Source: Heterobilharzia americana
Taxonomy: Eukaryota > Platyhelminthes > Trematoda > Strigeidida > Schistosomatidae
DNA: 64,000 nucleotides
Assembly: GCA_944470555.2 (NCBI GenBank)
Contig: OX104127.1
Location: 131,441,113 to 131,505,112 of the forward strand
Direction: 5' to 3'
Shown: positions 59,051 through 64,000 of the stretch, piece by piece
Layout: every line of letters begins with the position of its first letter
How positions within the stretch are numbered: the stretch's first letter is position 1
Notes under the pieces: generated by a model
Seen by the model: the letters and a program-made list of their open reading frames with translations, nothing else
Database searches by the model: none
Told to the model about the DNA's origin: nothing
Position numbers and translations under genes: made by a program

Positions 59051-59255
59051 AGCAACAGTTTCCCCTTAATGCAAGAGTAAGATCCGGGTGTTGTGATAGA
59101 GGACGATCCAATATTGTCTCGTTCTAGTGTTGGACTCAGCAGAGCGCTTCCACGACCCCGCTTCACCTTAGATCGAACCCAGGCCCTTTCGGTCCCTTGG
59201 CTAACACACTGACACTGAGCCACAAGGTCGAAGTCCAGTGGTCCATATTTTAAAC
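59050..59255 (-). repeat. tRNA-derived SINE with hammerhead-like core, copy 1
   Basis: Minus strand: A box TGGCTCAGTGTCAGTG (59222-59207), B box GGTTCGATCT (59179-59170), then CTGAGTCC, a loop, GAACGAGAC (59140-59117). The last part resembles the hammerhead ribozyme known from the schistosome Sm-alpha SINE family (CTGATGA, stem II, GAAA), but lacks three core bases and has GAGA for GAAA, so it should not cleave. Confidence 0.65.
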
Positions 59256-59419
59256 TTCTGTCATTCTGTGACAGAGCGCGACCATTACCCAATGTCATCA
59301 GTGAGTAGTAGTCCTCACATCCACGAGGTTCGCCTCACCAGTCATGACTTCTAATTAAAAACTTAGGAATCGTCTCTTGAAAATAGTCACCAGTGAGCAC
59401 TAGATCAATTTAATTTGGG

Positions 59420-59640
59420 GGTATGTGCAAATTTATTGATTTCAGGTTGATCTTCATCACGGACCGATATCAGTTAAAGAAACATTGGAAACCTGGGAGC
59501 ACTGGACAGCTGTTTCATCCTAGTAAGGGACTCAGGGTGCAAACATGACCCCATCAGGCATCCGACCCAGAACCTTCAGGTTCTAAGGCCAGCACGTTTT
59601 CATTGAACCACTGGGTTGGAATCCAATGATCCATGTTTCC
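59420..59640 (-). repeat. tRNA-derived SINE with hammerhead-like core, copy 2
   Basis: Minus strand: CCAGTGGTTCAATG (A box), CTGGGTCGGATGCC (decayed B box), CTGAGTCCCTTACTAGGATGAAAC... (59535-59512). Stem II GTCC/GGAT can still pair and GAAAC is intact, but the CTGATGA box is shortened to CTGA. Confidence 0.65.
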
Positions 59641-59748
59641 ATACTGAATTGTTTAGTTGATATATATGACTGTTCCAGATGACACCCAGTAAACTATACT
59701 GTATCACTGTATGCTATATAAAATAAACAACCTAATATAAATGTTTCT

Positions 59749-62741
59749 AGCCTCGCCTGGTTAACTAGTTCACTAGTTACTAGCCGGTCCTAAGCCCCCA
59801 TGAAGAGGGAAGGTTGGGCGACATAGGGCTAGCAACCCTACCCCGTAAAACAAATCTAACCGCTAAAGAAACTTCAAAGCACAAACAAAATATAAAAAAT
59901 AATAACAAAATTATTCCTCGCTGGAATCGGAGAGGCGAAATGACGCCAGTTGGTAAAAGCCTTCTGGAAGCCAATTGGCCAATGTGTCTTCTCTCCCTCG
60001 ATGAAAGCGAAAGTAAACGTGGGGACATGGAATGTCCGCACGATGGTTGAACCCAGTAAGGCAGCCCAGACTGCAAACGAGATGAGAAGGTATCACACTG
60101 AAGTGCTTGGAATTTGCGAAAGCAGATGGAATGGGAGTGGACTCTTTAAACTGTCAACTGAAGAATCAACAATCTACTCCGGTCACTAAGACGACAACCA
60201 TGAGCACACTGAGCTTTGGAGTGGCTATCATGATGTCCCCAACAGCATCGACAGCTCTGTGCATTCAACGATTTGGTGATTGGAGGCAGTGTGTTCAAGC
60301 ACAAGGATATCCACAAAGCAACATGGATTTCCCCAGATGAACACACTAAACATCATATTGACTTTATCTCAATCTCAAGAAAATGGAGACGCAGTCTACT
60401 TGACACAAGGTCAAGAAGAGGAGCAGATGTAGGTTCACACCACTCACTGTCTAGTGCAAGGAACCTAACTTCCAAATCAAGTTAAAAGCCTTCAAGGAAG
60501 CTGGTGATAGACCTCAATTCAAGTACAACACTCGGAAACTGAAGGATGAAACTACAAAGGAGATCTTCACGGCAGCCATAAAGACAAAATGGGAGATATC
60601 GAGGAACATCCCTGAAGAAACCTGTGTGGAAGAACACTGGAAGTCTTTGAAAGCTATGCGGAAAGAAACCTGCATAGCGGTATTAGGAAGGAAGAAGAAA
60701 GAAGATAAGGAATGGATCTCGATGGACACATGGAAGCTGATCGAGCAGGGAGAGGAGGATGGTGAAGCAGAAGACAAACCAGTGCAAGGACGCTCAACGA
60801 CAACGAGAACTGAGCACAATGTATAAAACACTACACTGGACAAAGAAGTGAAGAAGAGTGCACGCAAAGACAAAAGACACTTCTACGAAACACTGGCAAG
60901 TGAAGCAGAACAGGCTGCTGGTAAGAGAGACCTGACGACATTGTATCAAATAACCAGGTTACTTGCTGTCTGGGAAGAGATCAACACAGATGAAACCAAT
61001 AAAAGTTGATGAAGGAAATTTAATTACCAAAGAAGATAAACAAAGGAAACGATGGGCCGACCACTTCAAGAAGCTCTTGAATCGACCACCACCTGTAATT
61101 CGTCCAGAAATACCACCTACAGCCCAGCCGCTGAACTACAAGTGAACATAAATCCTCCAACAAAAATGGAAGTCGTGAACGCCATAAAGCTACTGAAATG
61201 TGGGAAAGCAGCAGGACCAGATGGGGTCCCACCAGAAGCACTGAAAACAGACGCAGAGACAACAGCGGACATGTTCACACCACTATTGTAGAAGGTGTGG
61301 AAGGAAGGGAAGATACCTGGCAATTGGAAGAAGGGGTACCTTGTCAAACTCCCGAAGAAGCGAGACCACAGTGTTTGCAAGAATTGGTGCGGAATCACTC
61401 TCCTGTCCACCCAATGCAAGCAAAATATTAAGCCGCATCATCCTGGAGAGGCTAAAGGATGCGCTGGATTCAAGACTACGACCGGAACAGGCAGGCTTCA
61501 GGAAGTACAAATCATGTGTGGACCAAATTGCAACGCTGCTCTACGCATCATCATAGAACAGAGTATAGAATGCCAGTCAACTCTACACCTCAACTTTATC
61601 GACTTTGAGAAGGCCTTTGACAGCGTCGACCGAGAAGTAATTTGGAAACTGCTTCACTACTACAGAGTACCGCAAACCTTTATCAGCCTCATTCAACAAC
61701 TATAAGAAGACGCCACACGCCAAGTAATTCACAATGGGAAGCTCAGTGATGCTTCTGAAATGAAGACAGGAGTGAAACAAGGTTGCCTACTATCCCCCAT
61801 GATATTCCTGATCGCGGTCGTCTGGATCATGCAGGAAACAGTGGGGAGCGAGAAGAGGGGGATACGCTGGACCGCGAAACAGAGTCTAGAATATTTAGAC
61901 TTCGCCGATGACTTGTGCCTGATGTCACTCAAACCTGAAGATCTACAGGCGAAAACTAACCAGTTGACAGAAGAGGCAAGGCAGGGCAGCAAAGACGGGA
62001 GTTCAAGTGAACGTAGAGAAGACAGAAGTGATGTTGATACTCAGCCAACAACAATAGCAAGAACAAGCTCCAATCACCACCAACGGGAGAAACTTAAAGG
62101 AAGTAGCCTCCTTCACTTATCTAGGCAGCACTGTTTCAGCTACAGGCAGCACGGACGAGGACGTCAAAGTCAGGATCGGAAAAGCAAGAGAGGCGTTCAT
62201 TAGCCTGAAACCAGTGTGGAGATCTGCTTCACTGCACTCAGCATAAAGAACAAGATCCGGATTTTCAACACCAATTCAATCAAGTAAGTGCTTGTGTATG
62301 GTTGAGAGACTTGACGGCGCGTTACGAAAGGGATTTCAAATAAACTACAGACATACATCAACAACTGCTTACGCTTGCTACTGAAGATCAGATGGATTGT
62401 CAGAAAGAATAAGCAACAAGGAGCTCTGGGGACGAACCATCCAACAACCTATCACCCAACAAATATGCACTGGAGGGAAGTGGAGATGGATTGGGCATAC
62501 ACTGAGAAGGCCGACTGGAGATATCACGCGTCAGGCCCTCGAGTGGAACCTTCATGGGAAGTGACAAGTTGGACGTCCGAGGGTGACATGGAGAAGATCG
62601 TGCGAGGAGGAAATGAGAGCTTCTGGGCTGTTGTGGAGCCAGGTTCAAAAGATTTCAGAGAACAGAGTTCACTGGAGACGTGCTACTGAAGCCCTATGTT
62701 CCTTTAGGAACCCAAGAGACTAATAATAATAATAATAATAA
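59749..62741 (+). mobile_element. LINE family 2, full-length copy (2993 bases)
   Basis: Flanked by the 12-base target duplication ATAAATGTTTCT (59737-59748 and 62742-62753). Layout: 5' UTR with palindrome; EN starting VNVGTWNVRTMVEPSKAA (60020) with LGICESRWNGSG (60110) and HHIDFISISRKWRRSLLDT (60350); linker; RT from KMEVVNAIKLLKCGKAAGPD (61170) through HLNFIDFEKAFDSVDREV (61590), VKQGCLLSPMIFL (61770) and LDFADDLCLMSLKPEDL with the catalytic FADD intact (61900); C-terminal RWIGHTLRRPTGDI (62490) and VTWRRSCEEEMRASG (62580); 3' end (AAT)n. About ten stops or frameshifts. An RTE-like single-ORF layout; clade uncertain. Confidence 0.92.
59762..59779. repeat. 5'-terminal palindrome of LINE family 2
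   Basis: TAACTAGT-TC-ACTAGTTA, a perfect 8-base stem with a two-base loop. It is kept without change at 53343-53360 and 58371-58388. Confidence 0.85.
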
Positions 62742-62753
62742 ATAAATGTTTCT

Positions 62754-63579
62754 TCTCAATTTGAGACTCGTTGGCAGTGTATATTCCTACTTGAATGTAG
62801 TCACTTCTTTAAGAAACCTAAATATTATATTTCATTTAAGTATTGAATTCATAATAGATTTCTCCATTAAATTATCAAAGTTATCCCAGACCTTAAATGG
62901 TTGTCGTCATTATTTTAAACTGAACACATTTTTCAATGCATATCAAGGTCAGGTTAGTTACTAGTGAACAATAGTATAATCAAGTACAAGTCATTTGTTT
63001 CCATTTTATCAGAAGATTCCATGCTAGGTAGTAATATTTTCTTATCATCTTAGTATGCTAGGAGAAACGTCTGACTATTTAATGTAGCCAGGATACAATG
63101 AACATAATTTAGATCATATAAATGTGAATTTATGAATATTTCATTTTGATAAGTGACGTCAATCAAAAGATAAATTTGAGAGGCATTTTCGATAGAAAAT
63201 CAGTAGTCAAAGTGAACGACAATTGAAAATCTCGTCTGACTATTATTTGAATTTCAGTATCCAGAAATTATTGTATAACTCTAAGTTGTACGACAGAAAG
63301 GAGCTACTCATTAAACTAGATAGACACAGGGAAAAAGTCATTTTGTGTGCTAATTTTATTCTGTTATCCAGAGCATCAACCACCGATTTAAGACATCTAG
63401 CCACGTAGCCTGGGATTCCTTGCTTGACCTAACTAATAGACGGTGACTTAATGGGTTCATAATACGCTTCGTTCTGATCGCTCTCAGCCTTTCTTTGATC
63501 TAATTGTTGCACATCGAAATAAGAAGTTATTATGTATGTGTAACGTATTACTTACATGGAGTGAATAAAAATGCTCTCC
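62754..63579. other. AT-rich spacer with one weak exon candidate
   Basis: At 63245-63256 a TTTGAATTTCAG acceptor-like site precedes an open frame (KLLYNSKLYDRKELLIKLD) to about 63410. No donor or family match supports it. Confidence 0.3.
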
Positions 63580-64000
63580 ATTCAAAACTACGACCGGAAC
63601 AGGCTGGTTGGCTGGCTGGCTGGCTTCAGGAAGAACAAATCATGTGCGGAGCAAATTGCAACACCACACTCAGCTACGCATCATCATAGAACACAGTATA
63701 GAATGCCAGTCAACTCTCTATCTTACCTCAACTTCATCGACTTTGAAGAGAACTTCGACAGCCTCGACCGAGAAGTAATTTGGCAGCTGCTCCTTCAACA
63801 CCACAGTCTCACTGCCACAAACATTTATCAATCTCATTCAACAGCTATATGATGGATGACGACGCCACATGCGAAGTGATTCACAATGGAAAGCTGAGTG
63901 ACGCCTTTGAAGTGAAGACAGGAGTAAGACAAGATTGCCACCTTCTATCACCAATCATCTTCCTGATTGTGGTCAACTGTACTGGAATGGACTTGACTGG
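63580..64000 (+). mobile_element. LINE family 2, RT fragment running off the window
   Basis: Starts at LRPEQAGWLAGW and shares the private features of the inverted-arm copies: the GGCT expansion (shorter here), EENFDS for EKAFDS, and TNIYQSHST. It lies outside the arms, so that decayed subfamily exists in at least three places. Confidence 0.85.

Noticed and set aside
63250..63410. Exon-like frame after a TTTGAATTTCAG site
   Set aside because: No good donor, no homologue recognised and no second exon; left as a remark only.
1..64000. CRISPR arrays, bacterial operons, rRNA or intact tRNA genes
   Set aside because: None seen. The only tRNA-like parts are SINE heads and the primer-site complements.

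Overview
The window looks like nuclear DNA from a schistosome-type blood fluke (Platyhelminthes, Trematoda). The evidence is a conserved animal gene with tiny introns at its 5' end, and an interspersed-repeat load of several EN-RT non-LTR elements, a Ty3/Gypsy LTR element, Penelope-like elements and tRNA-derived SINEs with hammerhead-like cores. Most of the sequence is decayed transposable element, so boundaries of degenerate copies are approximate. Species and published family names cannot be fixed without a database.

1-15150: the minus strand carries the 5' half of a TBL1X/TBL1XR1-type gene (LisH, F-box-like, start of the WD40 propeller). Exons 1-3 lie at 14723-13755, separated by 44- and 33-base introns. 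Exon 4 lies at 548-368. The 13.2-kb intron between exons 3 and 4 holds several rearranged copies of one EN-RT LINE (LINE family 1). Most WD40 exons lie off the left end.

15150-30950: a solo LTR with a perfect 4-base target duplication; a decayed 4-kb CR1-like element on the minus strand (16.2-20.3 kb); and a tandem array of a non-autonomous Gypsy element (22.9-28.45 kb) with three 344-base LTRs, two gag/protease bodies that share one pol deletion, a tRNA-Trp-type primer site and a canonical -1 frameshift signal. LINE fragments and a second, degenerate solo LTR follow.

30950-45480: mostly unrecognised sequence, with a jockey/CR1-like RT remnant, a third solo LTR, two microsatellites and another family 1 fragment.

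45483-52320: a large inverted duplication, with arms of about 2.4 kb and a spacer of about 2.0 kb. The arms carry a second EN-RT LINE (LINE family 2) whose reading frame has been invaded by simple repeats, including at the catalytic FADD box. The spacer holds a Penelope-like C-terminus.

52320-64000: a LINE family 2 5' part, one possible exon of an unidentified gene, a Penelope-like insertion bounded by inverted repeats, an internally deleted family 2 copy, two SINEs, a full-length family 2 copy with a 12-base target duplication, and a last family 2 fragment that runs off the window.

No bacterial features, CRISPR arrays or rRNA genes were seen. The only confidently assigned host gene is TBL1-like.
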